From Christensenella sp. UBA6880 (GTDB lineage Bacteria > Bacillota > Clostridia > Christensenellales > CAG-917), in NCBI GenBank assembly GCA_002449145.1, contig DKCG01000005.1, forward strand, positions 1 through 20,259: a stretch of 20,259 bases of DNA. The letters are read 5' to 3'. Shown piece after piece: positions 1 to 7,517 of the stretch. Each line of letters starts with the position of its first letter. The stretch's first letter is position 1. A program made the translations under genes and the position numbers. The notes below the pieces were generated by a model. The model had not been told where the DNA came from. It did not search any database and was given only the letters and a program-made list of their open reading frames with translations.

Positions 1-1
1 A

Positions 2-94
2 ATCAAGGTTATCGACCTTCCGATCGACCCGCAACTTATGGGCGCGCTCGGTGCTGCAGAGTACGCAAGACAAAAAGGCTTGGCACAAGCATAA
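2..94 (+). CDS. C-terminal end of a BadF/HgdC-type CoA-enzyme activase (partial)
   Basis: An open frame runs in from the left edge and ends at TAA (92-94), giving 30 residues with the core DPQLMGALGAA. A DPQ-x2-GALGAA ending is typical of the ASKHA-fold ATPases that activate 2-hydroxyacyl-CoA dehydratases and related CoA enzymes (BadF/BadG/HgdC family), where it closes the nucleotide-binding fold. Those proteins use ATP hydrolysis to push a low-potential electron from a [4Fe-4S] cluster into a partner enzyme. The cluster-binding cysteines and phosphate loops would lie outside the window, so the assignment rests on the tail alone. The next gene starts 11 bases downstream on the same strand, which suggests an operon. 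Confidence 0.5.
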   Translation: MKVIDLPIDPQLMGALGAAEYARQKGLAQA

Positions 95-105
95 GGGGGC
101 ATAAA

Positions 106-309
106 ATGATTACAACCACGTTATCCGCATTGAGCGGCGGAGCAATCGCAGGTATCGTCATCGGAAGCGTTGCGGGTGCAATACTTCTTCTTTTCCTGCT
201 CTTGTTCATTATGTACTTCTTCAACCTCGATTCAAAACTCTTGGCGCACGTTCAAAAATTCCTTCAAAAATTCTACGACAAGCGCAAGAGAAATCGTCAC
301 CTTGAATAA
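106..309 (+). CDS. Small single-pass membrane protein, 67 residues
   Basis: The ATG at 106 is preceded by the purine-rich ribosome-binding site AAGGGGG at good spacing. Residues about 12-38 form one strongly hydrophobic helix opening with small residues (GGAIAGIVIG) and continuing into a Leu/Phe run. It is followed by a very basic tail of about 29 residues containing KRKRNR. By the positive-inside rule the tail should be cytoplasmic and the N-terminus outside, so this is probably a membrane anchor or small subunit and not a secreted protein. I do not recognise a family. It sits between the activase tail and the ACS-like gene, whose ATG begins 2 bases after its stop, so the three are probably co-transcribed and the last two translationally coupled. 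Confidence 0.75.
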   Translation: MITTTLSALSGGAIAGIVIGSVAGAILLLFLLLFIMYFFNLDSKLLAHVQKFLQKFYDKRKRNRHLE

Positions 310-311
310 TA

Positions 312-1034
312 ATGAAACTTTACGATTCCACAATTTCAAAATCGCTTGAACTTGCGGGAAGCGAACTCAAATCGCTTCCCGTTTCTTCGAGTTGGAAAAA
401 CCTCGACGAGAAAGTCTTTCTCTTTCCCGACGACGGCGCGGTGGAACTCGGCGCGACGGGACAAAATTCAAGTTATCTCATCGCCTACACCACCGACGAA
501 AAACTCGTGCAAAAAGACGAGATTCTTCTTCGCGGCAAGGACATAAAGGACTTGTCGGGCGACGTGCCTTTTGCAAGAATCGCAATCATTCTGCTTGACG
601 AAAACACCGAGCAGAACTTCGACAAGGAACAAAAGGTCTATCGTATTCTGCGCGACGTGGAATACAAACGCTACAAGGTCAATCCCGACGGCTATATGAT
701 AAGAGTCAACACCAACCTCTTGCGCGAAGGCGGCAGAGTTTCAAAAGCCGCAAAGGCAAAAGGCATATCCTTTTCCGACGTCGGCACGATACTCTTGAAC
801 GCATACAAGCAAGACAAAAACGTCAAAGCCGTCAAACAGATTTTCATCACCGACCCGACCTTCGATTTCAAAACTTTCGAGCAAACGGCAAAACTCAACG
901 AGGGCATAACCGTCACTCTCGACCATATTCTCAAAAACTTGAAAATGGATTGCGCAACGTGTTCCTTTAAGGACATTTGCGACACAATCGAGGGTATGCG
1001 CGACGTGCATAAGAGAGAAGAATACAAGTTCTAA
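312..1034 (+). CDS. Stand-alone protein related to the middle region of acetyl-CoA synthase (ACS/CdhC)
   Basis: This 240-residue protein is not full-length ACS, but its order of motifs follows the middle part of ACS/CdhC as I remember it. There is a VELG segment near residue 44 (ACS has VEMGG) and a GKDI segment near 75 (ACS has GPDI). RVSKAAKAKGISF at 142-154 matches the ACS form RVSK-x-A-x2-KG-x2-F, and a Val-rich strand ending ITD follows at 178-181. Three cysteines at 214, 217 and 223 (CATCSFKDIC) lie where ACS has the first A-cluster cysteines. The later A-cluster cysteines and the C-terminal Ni-binding domain are absent, so acetyl-CoA synthesis is not expected. It may hold an Fe-S cluster or bind a corrinoid/CoA partner (inference). 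The neighbouring activase tail suggests low-potential redox work. The ribosome-binding site is weak, consistent with coupling to the preceding gene. Confidence 0.6.
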   Translation: MKLYDSTISKSLELAGSELKSLPVSSSWKNLDEKVFLFPDDGAVELGATGQNSSYLIAYTTDEKLVQKDEILLRGKDIKDLSGDVPFARIAIILLDENTEQNFDKEQKVYRILRDVEYKRYKVNPDGYMIRVNTNLLREGGRVSKAAKAKGISFSDVGTILLNAYKQDKNVKAVKQIFITDPTFDFKTFEQTAKLNEGITVTLDHILKNLKMDCATCSFKDICDTIEGMRDVHKREEYKF

Positions 1035-1062
1035 ATCGCAGAACAATTATTTTATTCATTCA

Positions 1063-1087
1063 AAAAGCGCACATAAAGTGCGCTTTT
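1063..1087. terminator. Bidirectional hairpin terminator between convergent genes
   Basis: A perfect 10-bp stem (AAAAGCGCAC at 1063-1072, GTGCGCTTTT at 1078-1087) closes a 5-base loop. T-rich sequence follows on the plus strand (TTTGTTTTT), and an A/T-rich flank lies on the other side. It lies 28 bases after the ACS-like gene and 89 bases beyond the mfd stop, so it can end transcription from both directions. Confidence 0.85.
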
Positions 1088-1176
1088 CGTTTGTTTTTCT
1101 ATTCTTTATTTCTAAATCGTTTGTTTTTTATCATAGGCAAATTGCTTTTCAAACAACGCCAAAGCAACGTTTTGAT

Positions 1177-4100
1177 TTATTCTATACCGTCGAAGAAATC
1201 TATGAGTTTGGCAAGTTTTTGCTCTGCCGTGAGTTTGTTCACCTCGAATATCATTGACGGCGGTATGGTGGTCGTAAGCACCACGCTTCCGCTGTTTTTG
1301 GACACGGCGTTCATAAGACTCTCGTTTTTGAAAACGTCGGAATCGTAGAAATTTACGCCCGCACCGTTGCGGTTTATCACGATTCTCGACACGTCGTAAT
1401 TCGAGGCAAGATTCTTCAAAAGCGCGATGTTTATGAGGTTTTCAAGCGGCAAATCCACTTCGCCGTAGACCTCGCCGAGTTCTTTGATGAGCGAATCTCT
1501 CGCACTCTTTGAAGCGACTTTGGATATTTGCTTGTACACTCTCAACTTGTCGCGACCCGAAATGTAACTTTCGCTGATAAACGCCGCCGCGTCCACTTTC
1601 ATTTCCACGTCGCGTTCGGGCTTCTTCACAACGCCCGTCTTTATCTCTTGCACCGCTTCGTCCAAAAGTTCAAGGTACATTTCGTAACCCACTTTTTCGA
1701 TATGTCCGCTTTGTTCCGCGCCCAAAATATTGCCTGCGCCGCGTATGGACAAGTCGGCGAGCGCAACTCTGAATCCGCTGCCGATTTCCGTGTTTTCGAG
1801 AAGAGAATCGAGGCGTTTTTGCGCGTTTTCGGTGATCGTCCCGTTTTCGGGAACGGTGAAATATGCGTGAGCAAGCACGCCTCTGCGCCCCACTCTGCCG
1901 CGAAGTTGATATAGTTGCGAAAGTCCGAATCTTCCGCTGTCTATGACGATAAGCGTGTTTGCGTCGGGCAAGTCTATGCCGTTTTCAATAATCGTCGTGG
2001 ACACCAAAACGTCAAATTCCTTGTCGTAAAACGCGCTTATTCTCTGTTCGAGTTGCCCGGGCGCCATTTGTCCGTGCGCCGTGATAACCCTTGCGCCCTC
2101 GCACAGCGTACGAAGTCTGCTCGCAAAAGGTTCGAGTGCCTCTATGTCATTGAGAAGCACGAGCGTTTGTCCGCCTCTTGCAAGTTCGCGCGTGATTGCG
2201 TCTTGGCAAAGCGCGTCGCTGTAACCCACGACGTACGTTTGAATTGGCAGTCTGCCTCTCGGCGCGGTTTCCAGCATAGATATATCTCTCACGCCCGTGA
2301 GCGACATATTGAGCGTGCGCGGTATGGGTGTTGCCGACAGCGTAAGCACGTTGACGAGCGGATATTTTTCTTTGAGTTTTTCCTTGTGTTCTACGCCGAA
2401 TCGCTGTTCTTCGTCAAGCACGAGCAATCCCAAATCGTGAAATTCCACGTCTTTTGCAAGCACTTTGTGCGTTGCTATGACCATATGCGTCGTGCCGTCT
2501 TTGAGTTCTTTGAGCAACTGCTCGTTCTCTTTGGACGATTGAAGCCTCGTCAGAAGTCCGCATTTTATGCCGAACGGTTCGAGCCTCCTTATAAGGTTTT
2601 CGTAGTGCTGGCGCGCAAGTATCGTCGTAGGCGCGAGAAGCACCGCTTGTTTTGAGTCGAGCACGGTTTTGAACATCGCCCTGAACGCCACTTCCGTTTT
2701 GCCGAAGCCCACGTCGCCCACGAGCAATCTGTCCATAATGCGACCGCTTTCCATATCGTTTTTGATGTCGGCAATCGCTTTGAGTTGGTCGGCGGTTTCC
2801 TCGTACTCGAAGTTGTCCTCGAATTCCTTTTGCCACACGGTGTCGGGGCTGTATTTGAAGCCGCGCTGTTTTTCGCGCTTTGCGTAAAGTTCGACGAGGT
2901 TTATTGCGAGTTTGCGCACGGATTTGCGCACTTTTTCCTTTTCTCTTTCAAACTCTTTTCCGCCGAGTTTGTTGAGTTTTGGATGTTCCTCACCGACAAA
3001 CTTTTGCAAGTTGTTCATTTGGTCGGTGGCAACGTAAAGCGTGTCGCCGTCGCGATATTTGAGAACGATGTATTCCTTTTCAAACTCGCCCGTTTTGAGT
3101 ATGGTAGTGCCTTCGCAAACGCCTACGCCGTGGATTTTGTGCACGACGTAATCCCCGGGTTTTGGCGAGAGTGCCTGCTCGGCGGTTTTGACGGAAATCT
3201 CTGTCGAACGGTGCTTGCCTATACACTCGCCCGTGCCTATAAGACACGCCTTGACGGCGGGATAAATAAATCCCGTTTCCACTTGAAGGGGCGTTGCGAG
3301 TATGCTTCCCTCGCCGTTTCCGTCCTCGCTGTACGTTGCGAGAATATCGTATTCCCGCAAACTTTCGATTATGTTCTTTGCCTGCTCTCTGCCGCCGCAC
3401 GCCATAACGACTTTCGTACCGTTAAGCGCAAAGTTTTTGAGGTCTTGCACCATGACGTTCGGGTCGAGATAGTACTTCGTGACGGGGCGGGTTTTAGGTT
3501 CGATGACGTATTTAGGCTCGAAAAGGCGATTGTCGAGAGAAAGCGAGGCAAACCCCATCTTGCGCACGAATATGAGTTGGCGTTTGACCTCGTGCAGAGA
3601 TATGCATACGTCTTTGTGTTCGTCGAGAATCTCACCGCCCTCGCAAAGCGTTTTGATACGTCCGGAAAATTCCTTTTCGAGAATCTGCAACTTGTCGCTG
3701 ACCACTCTCGGCTCGTCGAAAATCACGAGCGTGGGTCTGTCGTCGTCGAAAAAGTCGAATATGTTTGACGTGCAGTTCTTCAAAAACGGCAACGCCCACA
3801 CTGCGGACGAATCGCACGCACCTACGCTCAAAAGTTCCTTTGCCTGTTGCGCGTTTTTGTTTTCGGGATAAAGCGACAGCCTTTCGCGAGCGTAGTCGTA
3901 GCCTGTTTCGTCAAGCAAAATATCGCTCGTGGGCGCAAAAGACACTTTTTCAACCTCGTTTGAGGCAAGCATAGTTTCGACGTCGATAACCTTGATGTTT
4001 TCGACGAGTTCGTCAAAGAAATTGATTCTGTACGCAACTCCCGACACGTCGCACACGTCAACGATGTCGCCTCTCACCGAAAAATCGCCCGCGTCAGCAA

Positions 4101-4602
4101 CCATAGCCTGACGTTTGTAGCCCGCAAGCGCAAGTTTGTCGGCGAGCGACTGGGGCGAAATCACGTCCTCTTTTTTGACGCATACGGTGTATTTTTTGAC
4201 AAGTTCGCGCTTGGGAAAAAGTTGCAAAAGGCTGTCCGCCGACGTAACGACGGTGTCCGCTTGGCCGAAAGCAATATCTCTGAGCGTGCAAATACGCTCG
4301 CGCATACCTTGCTCGGAAAACCTCTTTCTTGCAATCAGCATGTCGTCGCGATAGGGCAAATAATCGACTTTTACGCCCCAACTCGCAATTTTGCGCACGA
4401 GACTTTTCGCACCCAAAGCGTCGGACGCGACGATGAGTTTTTTTGCAGTAAGTTGCGACATTATATGGATTTTCGCACCCTCGCACACGCGCAATACGCA
4501 AACTGCCGACAGTTTGTCGTCGGCAAGTTTTTTTGCGTTTATGCCTTGCAACGAAGCAAGTTTTTCGCCCATATTCTGAAGTTGAAAAATCGATGGCGTC
4601 AT
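1177..4602 (-). CDS. mfd: Transcription-repair coupling factor Mfd
   Basis: The 1141-residue length is normal for Mfd, the ATP-driven translocase that removes RNA polymerase stalled at DNA lesions and recruits UvrA. In order there is a UvrB-like N-terminal part and a CarD-like RNA-polymerase-interacting domain at about residues 480-530 (YVVHKIHGVGV). The superfamily 2 helicase core has Walker A GDVGFGKTE near 628, the DEEQ box near 729, LSATPIPRT near 754 and motif VI RGRVGRRG near 903. A C-terminal regulatory domain follows. The start is the ATG 7 bases after the pth stop, with GAAAG upstream as ribosome-binding site, and the stop is TAA. The pth-mfd order is conserved in Firmicutes. Nothing essential looks missing. 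Confidence 0.97.
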   Translation of the reverse strand: MTPSIFQLQNMGEKLASLQGINAKKLADDKLSAVCVLRVCEGAKIHIMSQLTAKKLIVASDALGAKSLVRKIASWGVKVDYLPYRDDMLIARKRFSEQGMRERICTLRDIAFGQADTVVTSADSLLQLFPKRELVKKYTVCVKKEDVISPQSLADKLALAGYKRQAMVADAGDFSVRGDIVDVCDVSGVAYRINFFDELVENIKVIDVETMLASNEVEKVSFAPTSDILLDETGYDYARERLSLYPENKNAQQAKELLSVGACDSSAVWALPFLKNCTSNIFDFFDDDRPTLVIFDEPRVVSDKLQILEKEFSGRIKTLCEGGEILDEHKDVCISLHEVKRQLIFVRKMGFASLSLDNRLFEPKYVIEPKTRPVTKYYLDPNVMVQDLKNFALNGTKVVMACGGREQAKNIIESLREYDILATYSEDGNGEGSILATPLQVETGFIYPAVKACLIGTGECIGKHRSTEISVKTAEQALSPKPGDYVVHKIHGVGVCEGTTILKTGEFEKEYIVLKYRDGDTLYVATDQMNNLQKFVGEEHPKLNKLGGKEFEREKEKVRKSVRKLAINLVELYAKREKQRGFKYSPDTVWQKEFEDNFEYEETADQLKAIADIKNDMESGRIMDRLLVGDVGFGKTEVAFRAMFKTVLDSKQAVLLAPTTILARQHYENLIRRLEPFGIKCGLLTRLQSSKENEQLLKELKDGTTHMVIATHKVLAKDVEFHDLGLLVLDEEQRFGVEHKEKLKEKYPLVNVLTLSATPIPRTLNMSLTGVRDISMLETAPRGRLPIQTYVVGYSDALCQDAITRELARGGQTLVLLNDIEALEPFASRLRTLCEGARVITAHGQMAPGQLEQRISAFYDKEFDVLVSTTIIENGIDLPDANTLIVIDSGRFGLSQLYQLRGRVGRRGVLAHAYFTVPENGTITENAQKRLDSLLENTEIGSGFRVALADLSIRGAGNILGAEQSGHIEKVGYEMYLELLDEAVQEIKTGVVKKPERDVEMKVDAAAFISESYISGRDKLRVYKQISKVASKSARDSLIKELGEVYGEVDLPLENLINIALLKNLASNYDVSRIVINRNGAGVNFYDSDVFKNESLMNAVSKNSGSVVLTTTIPPSMIFEVNKLTAEQKLAKLIDFFDGIE

Positions 4603-4609
4603 AAATCTT

Positions 4610-5194
4610 TCAGCGTTTGATGCCGTTTATCTTCTCTTGTATACGTTGAATATCCTCGCCCGCAACGATGCGTTCGAGTGCGTCCACGGCGCGTTCTATC
4701 GACTCTTGCAAAATCTGTTTGCTGTCAAAATCGACCTTTGACAGCACAAAATCGATAAGTTCAACCTCGTGTTTTGCAAGTTCCTCGGTTTTCGTGCCTA
4801 TGCGCACTCTCAAAAAATCCTGAGTGTTGAGTTCCTTGACGATATTGCGCATTCCGTTGTGCGTGCCTGCGCTGCCTTCCTCGCGGATACGCAGTTTTCC
4901 TATCGGCAAATCTATGTCGTCGTAGCACACCACGAGTTCGCTCTTTTCGTCGACGTCGTACGCGCGCACAAGTTTTTTGACGGACTCGCCCGACAGATTC
5001 ATATACGTTTGCGGTTTTGCAATCACAAAATCGACGCCGCCGAGTCTTGCCTTGCAAGTGAGCGCGTCGCACTCGGATTTCGCGATTTTGACTTTGCATT
5101 TTTTTGCCAAAGCGTCCACCGCCATAAACCCGACGTTGTGATAGGTGTTTTTGTATTTCATACCGGGATTGCCCAGTCCTACGATGAGTATCAT
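4610..5194 (-). CDS. pth: Peptidyl-tRNA hydrolase
   Basis: This 194-residue enzyme cleaves the ester bond of peptidyl-tRNAs released prematurely from ribosomes, recycling tRNA in the cytoplasm. The family signature GLGNPG is at residues 6-11 (Asn9), and the catalytic histidine is in YHNVGF (His19). The substrate-binding PQTYMNLSG stretch covers 61-69 (Asn66). YDDIDLP at 91-97 contains the aspartate that activates the histidine, and THNGM at 111-115 carries the second conserved Asn. All key residues are present. The ATG has a good ribosome-binding site, GAGAGGAAG. The stop is TGA, which shows that TGA is a normal stop here. mfd follows after 7 bases and the GlmU-like gene precedes by 64 bases. 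Confidence 0.97.
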   Translation of the reverse strand: MILIVGLGNPGMKYKNTYHNVGFMAVDALAKKCKVKIAKSECDALTCKARLGGVDFVIAKPQTYMNLSGESVKKLVRAYDVDEKSELVVCYDDIDLPIGKLRIREEGSAGTHNGMRNIVKELNTQDFLRVRIGTKTEELAKHEVELIDFVLSKVDFDSKQILQESIERAVDALERIVAGEDIQRIQEKINGIKR

Positions 5195-5222
5195 ATCTTC
5201 CTCTCGCGTAATATTCTATTGA

Positions 5223-5251
5223 TTAATAATTTGCGAATTTGCTTATTTCAA
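5223..5251 (-). promoter_or_regulatory. Candidate sigma-70-type promoter for pth-mfd
   Basis: On the minus strand TTGAAA (5251-5246) is separated by 17 bases from TATTAA (5228-5223), in the A+T-rich gap between the GlmU-like gene and pth. It would give pth-mfd a start independent of the upstream gene. The elements are near consensus, but this is a motif match only. Confidence 0.4.
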
Positions 5252-5258
5252 AGCGGAT

Positions 5259-6281
5259 TCAATCCGTTTTGGGTTTGGTGTCTTGGCGCACTCTGCCTAT
5301 GGTGAACGAGCCGTCCGCAACGTCGCGCGTGACCGTCGTACCCGCCGCGATAAACGCGTGGTCGCCCACGACCACGGGCGCAATGAGGTTGGTGTTCGCA
5401 CCCAAAAAACATTCCGCGCCGACGGTGGTTTTGTGCTTCTCGTGACCGTCGTAATTGCAAAACACCGTGCCGCAACCGACGTTCGTACGCTCGCCTACTT
5501 CCGCGTCGCCGACATAACTCAAATGCGCGCATTTTACGCCGTCGCGAAGCCTCGAAGCCTTGACTTCGACGAAATCGCCCACTCGACAGCCTTCGTCTAT
5601 CACCGCGTGTCTGAGCCTTGCGTACGGACCGACCGTAGCGCGCTTATGCACCTTTGAACACACCACGTGCGAATGCGAAACGTCCGCGCCGTCTATCACG
5701 CTGTTGCGTATGTGCGAGGCAAAAATCGTGCTTTCGCCGAGTATCGCGCTCTCGCCCTCTATCGTGCAGTACGGCTTTATCGTAACGCCCTTTTCGACGT
5801 TCACGGTGTCGTCTATAAAAGTGGTGGTTTTGTCCACGATATACACACCGTTGTCCAAAAGTCCGTCTAAAATTCTATCTTTTAGAAGATTATACACTAT
5901 ATTATAGGATTTTGCATCACCAATCTTCAAAAAAGCGGGCCGCGCACTGAAAACGCCTTCGTCAATCCCCTTGCCTATGCAAATTTTGGACGGGGAATTT
6001 TTCGCGCCGAGCCGTATCGTCGAGATGTTTTTGCGCCTCATCTCGCAAACGAGCGACTCTACGTCCTCTTTCTTCACGAGCGGCATATCGAGAGTCAGCA
6101 CAACGTTGACGTATCCGTCCAGAATCGCGTTTTCTTCCTTGTACGCGGATTGCTTGGCAATGCGGCACTTCTTTGCCGCAAAGTCGTAGAACTCGCGAAT
6201 AACATAGTCTTCCGCACGCCTGCCGAGCAATTCCTTTTCGCCCCATTCGGTTTTTATAAAAACAATATTATATTTGTCCAT
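5259..6281 (-). CDS. GlmU-like acetyltransferase with a reduced, degenerate nucleotidyltransferase domain
   Basis: Residues about 140-340 are a left-handed beta-helix closely matching the GlmU acetyltransferase half, which makes GlcNAc-1-P from GlcN-1-P and acetyl-CoA. GPYARLR at 218-224, DFVEVK at 236-241, AHLSYVGDAE at 252-261 with the catalytic-type His253, NYDG at 276-279 and TTVTRDV at 315-321 are all retained. The first ~130 residues are much shorter than the usual ~230-residue uridyltransferase domain. They lack the LAAGxGTRM nucleotide-binding signature, although a remnant (VLTLDMPLVKKEDVESL at 61-77) still resembles the GlmU strand that normally carries the metal-binding aspartate. 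UDP-GlcNAc formation is therefore unlikely here and acetyl transfer is likely (inference). The position ahead of pth-mfd matches the glmU locus of Firmicutes. I see no strong ribosome-binding site. TATAGT lies five bases before the ATG, so a leaderless message is possible. Confidence 0.88.
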   Translation of the reverse strand: MDKYNIVFIKTEWGEKELLGRRAEDYVIREFYDFAAKKCRIAKQSAYKEENAILDGYVNVVLTLDMPLVKKEDVESLVCEMRRKNISTIRLGAKNSPSKICIGKGIDEGVFSARPAFLKIGDAKSYNIVYNLLKDRILDGLLDNGVYIVDKTTTFIDDTVNVEKGVTIKPYCTIEGESAILGESTIFASHIRNSVIDGADVSHSHVVCSKVHKRATVGPYARLRHAVIDEGCRVGDFVEVKASRLRDGVKCAHLSYVGDAEVGERTNVGCGTVFCNYDGHEKHKTTVGAECFLGANTNLIAPVVVGDHAFIAAGTTVTRDVADGSFTIGRVRQDTKPKTD

Positions 6282-6334
6282 ACCATACTATATTCGTTTT
6301 GCGAAAAAACTTTTACGGCATACGACATAATATT

Positions 6335-6364
6335 TTGCAAATCGGGCAAAGCGAGTTGTATATT
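6335..6364 (+). promoter_or_regulatory. Candidate promoter for the 49-residue membrane peptide
   Basis: TTGCAA (6335-6340) and TATATT (6359-6364) are separated by 18 bases, about 60 bases before the start at 6424. It lies in the 142-base divergent gap upstream of the GlmU-like gene. This is a motif match only. Confidence 0.35.
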
Positions 6365-6423
6365 GTGCGTGTTCGAGCAGGCAAATCTTCGCGGCGGCAA
6401 ATAAACTTAAACGGAGAGAACCT

Positions 6424-6573
6424 ATGGATAACAAAACCAAAAAGATTGTATTTGTCATCGTTGCATCAATCATATCGCTTATATCGACCGTCTTGGGAAT
6501 CGTGTTCGGCGTGCCTGCCGACTCGATAAAAGACGCCGTCGACATCGACACGAGCATTGTCGAAACGCTGTAA
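6424..6573 (+). CDS. Small membrane peptide, 49 residues, unknown function
   Basis: The ATG at 6424 is preceded by GGAGA at good spacing and the frame ends at TAA (6571-6573). The product has a short basic N-terminus (MDNKTKK), one hydrophobic segment at about residues 8-30 (IVFVIVASIISLISTVLGIV), and an acidic amphipathic tail rich in Asp (residues 34-49). Like its neighbours it uses many C-ending codons, which together with the ribosome-binding site supports real coding. I recognise no family. A single helix with a short charged tail would fit a small membrane regulator or holin-like peptide, but nothing proves that. It has no same-strand partner closer than the exonuclease at 6828, which has its own promoter. 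Confidence 0.6.
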   Translation: MDNKTKKIVFVIVASIISLISTVLGIVFGVPADSIKDAVDIDTSIVETL

Positions 6574-6760
6574 TCTATCTCGAGCGAGGACTGCTTGCTC
6601 TCGCATAAACAAAACCGCCGCCCTGCATATCGCAAGACGACGAGTGTTAACGATTATGGCGAAATGCTCTTTTGAACAATATCCTGCACCCCCGCTCTCT
6701 AACTGACCGCAAACGCCTGCTCGAACGAATAGTTGCGCACAGATACTACTCTTACAAAGA

Positions 6761-6788
6761 TTGCTATTTTTTCATTTCGCGCTATAAT
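6761..6788 (+). promoter_or_regulatory. Promoter for the DEDDh exonuclease gene
   Basis: TTGCTA (6761-6766), a 16-base spacer and a perfect TATAAT (6783-6788) lie 39 bases before the start codon. Transcription should begin near 6795, inside the left arm of the palindrome at 6787-6827. The rest of the gap from 6574 to 6760 shows no further gene or clear terminator. Confidence 0.65.
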
Positions 6789-6827
6789 GTGTTTATCAGC
6801 GATTCGACAAAGGATTAATAAACACAT
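6787..6827 (+). repeat. Perfect 10-bp inverted repeat flanking the ribosome-binding site (operator-like)
   Basis: ATGTGTTTAT (6787-6796) is repeated in reverse complement as ATAAACACAT (6818-6827), directly abutting the ATG at 6828. The arm centres are 31 bp apart, about three helical turns. The left arm overlaps the end of the -10 box and the expected start of transcription, and the ribosome-binding site AAAGG (6809-6813) lies in between. This fits a two-site repressor operator better than an RNA hairpin, because much of the left arm would not be transcribed. Confidence 0.55.
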
Positions 6828-7517
6828 ATGAAATACTTATTTTTTGACATAGAAAAAGCCACATCAAAAAATGGTGGGCGAATATGCGAGTTCGGATACG
6901 TTATAGTTGACGAAAATTTCAAAATTAAAGAAGAAGACAATCTTATAATAAATCCTAATATCTCTGATGATGAATGGGACAAATATGTTGTGAAAAATCT
7001 TTTGCATAAGAAGATCGAAGAATATAAACCCAATCCGAAATTCGATCATTACTATCAAAAAATATCGAACCTAATATTGTCCGCAGATTATGTTTTCGGA
7101 CACACATTGCAAAGCGATGTCAATGCGCTTAATACGGAATGTGAAAGATATAATTTGTCAAGCATTAATTTTACTGGTTACGAAATAAAAGAGTTTTACA
7201 AAAAAATAGAATACACTGATAATGTTGTCAGCGTTTCAAATATGCTAACAACACTTAGCATTGCCGGTGAAACACTAGAACACGATGCAGAAAACGATGC
7301 ACATAACACTATGCTTATACTACAATCACTACTCGAAAAAGCACAAGTTTCTGTTCAAAGTCTAATCGAGCAATGTCCAAATGCAAAACTTGAAAACAAG
7401 AATTTCAATATAAAAACTCAATCCTCAAACTTTTTAACCAAAAACCAACAGCACGCCTATGCATCGATAGGTCAACTGCTTGACAACAAACTCGCGGGAT
7501 TACATCTGGATGAATAA
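6828..7517 (+). CDS. DEDDh-family 3'-5' exonuclease (DnaQ-like fold)
   Basis: The 229-residue product has the three Exo motifs of DnaQ-type exonucleases. Exo I is FFDIE with Asp7 and Glu9, Exo II is HTLQSD with Asp97, and Exo III is HDAENDAH with His152 and Asp157, which makes it DEDDh. The two-metal active site is complete. Residues about 170-229 add a Lys/Gln/Asn-rich tail with no domain I recognise. It lacks polymerase, helicase or BRCT parts, so it could be a free proofreading-type, RNase T-like or defence-associated nuclease. The gene is clearly richer in A+T than its neighbours (many AAT, ATA and AAA codons against GAC- and TTC-rich genes around it), suggesting recent acquisition. It has its own promoter and operator-like repeat and no same-strand partner downstream. 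Confidence 0.88.
   Translation: MKYLFFDIEKATSKNGGRICEFGYVIVDENFKIKEEDNLIINPNISDDEWDKYVVKNLLHKKIEEYKPNPKFDHYYQKISNLILSADYVFGHTLQSDVNALNTECERYNLSSINFTGYEIKEFYKKIEYTDNVVSVSNMLTTLSIAGETLEHDAENDAHNTMLILQSLLEKAQVSVQSLIEQCPNAKLENKNFNIKTQSSNFLTKNQQHAYASIGQLLDNKLAGLHLDE

Noticed and set aside
2785..3768. A 327-codon plus-strand frame opposite mfd
   Set aside because: It lies wholly within mfd, has no recognisable motif and no ribosome-binding site.
5259..6423. Frameshift hiding the missing uridyltransferase part of the GlmU-like gene
   Set aside because: Only 142 bases separate its start from the next gene and no frame there gives the LAAGxGTRM signature.
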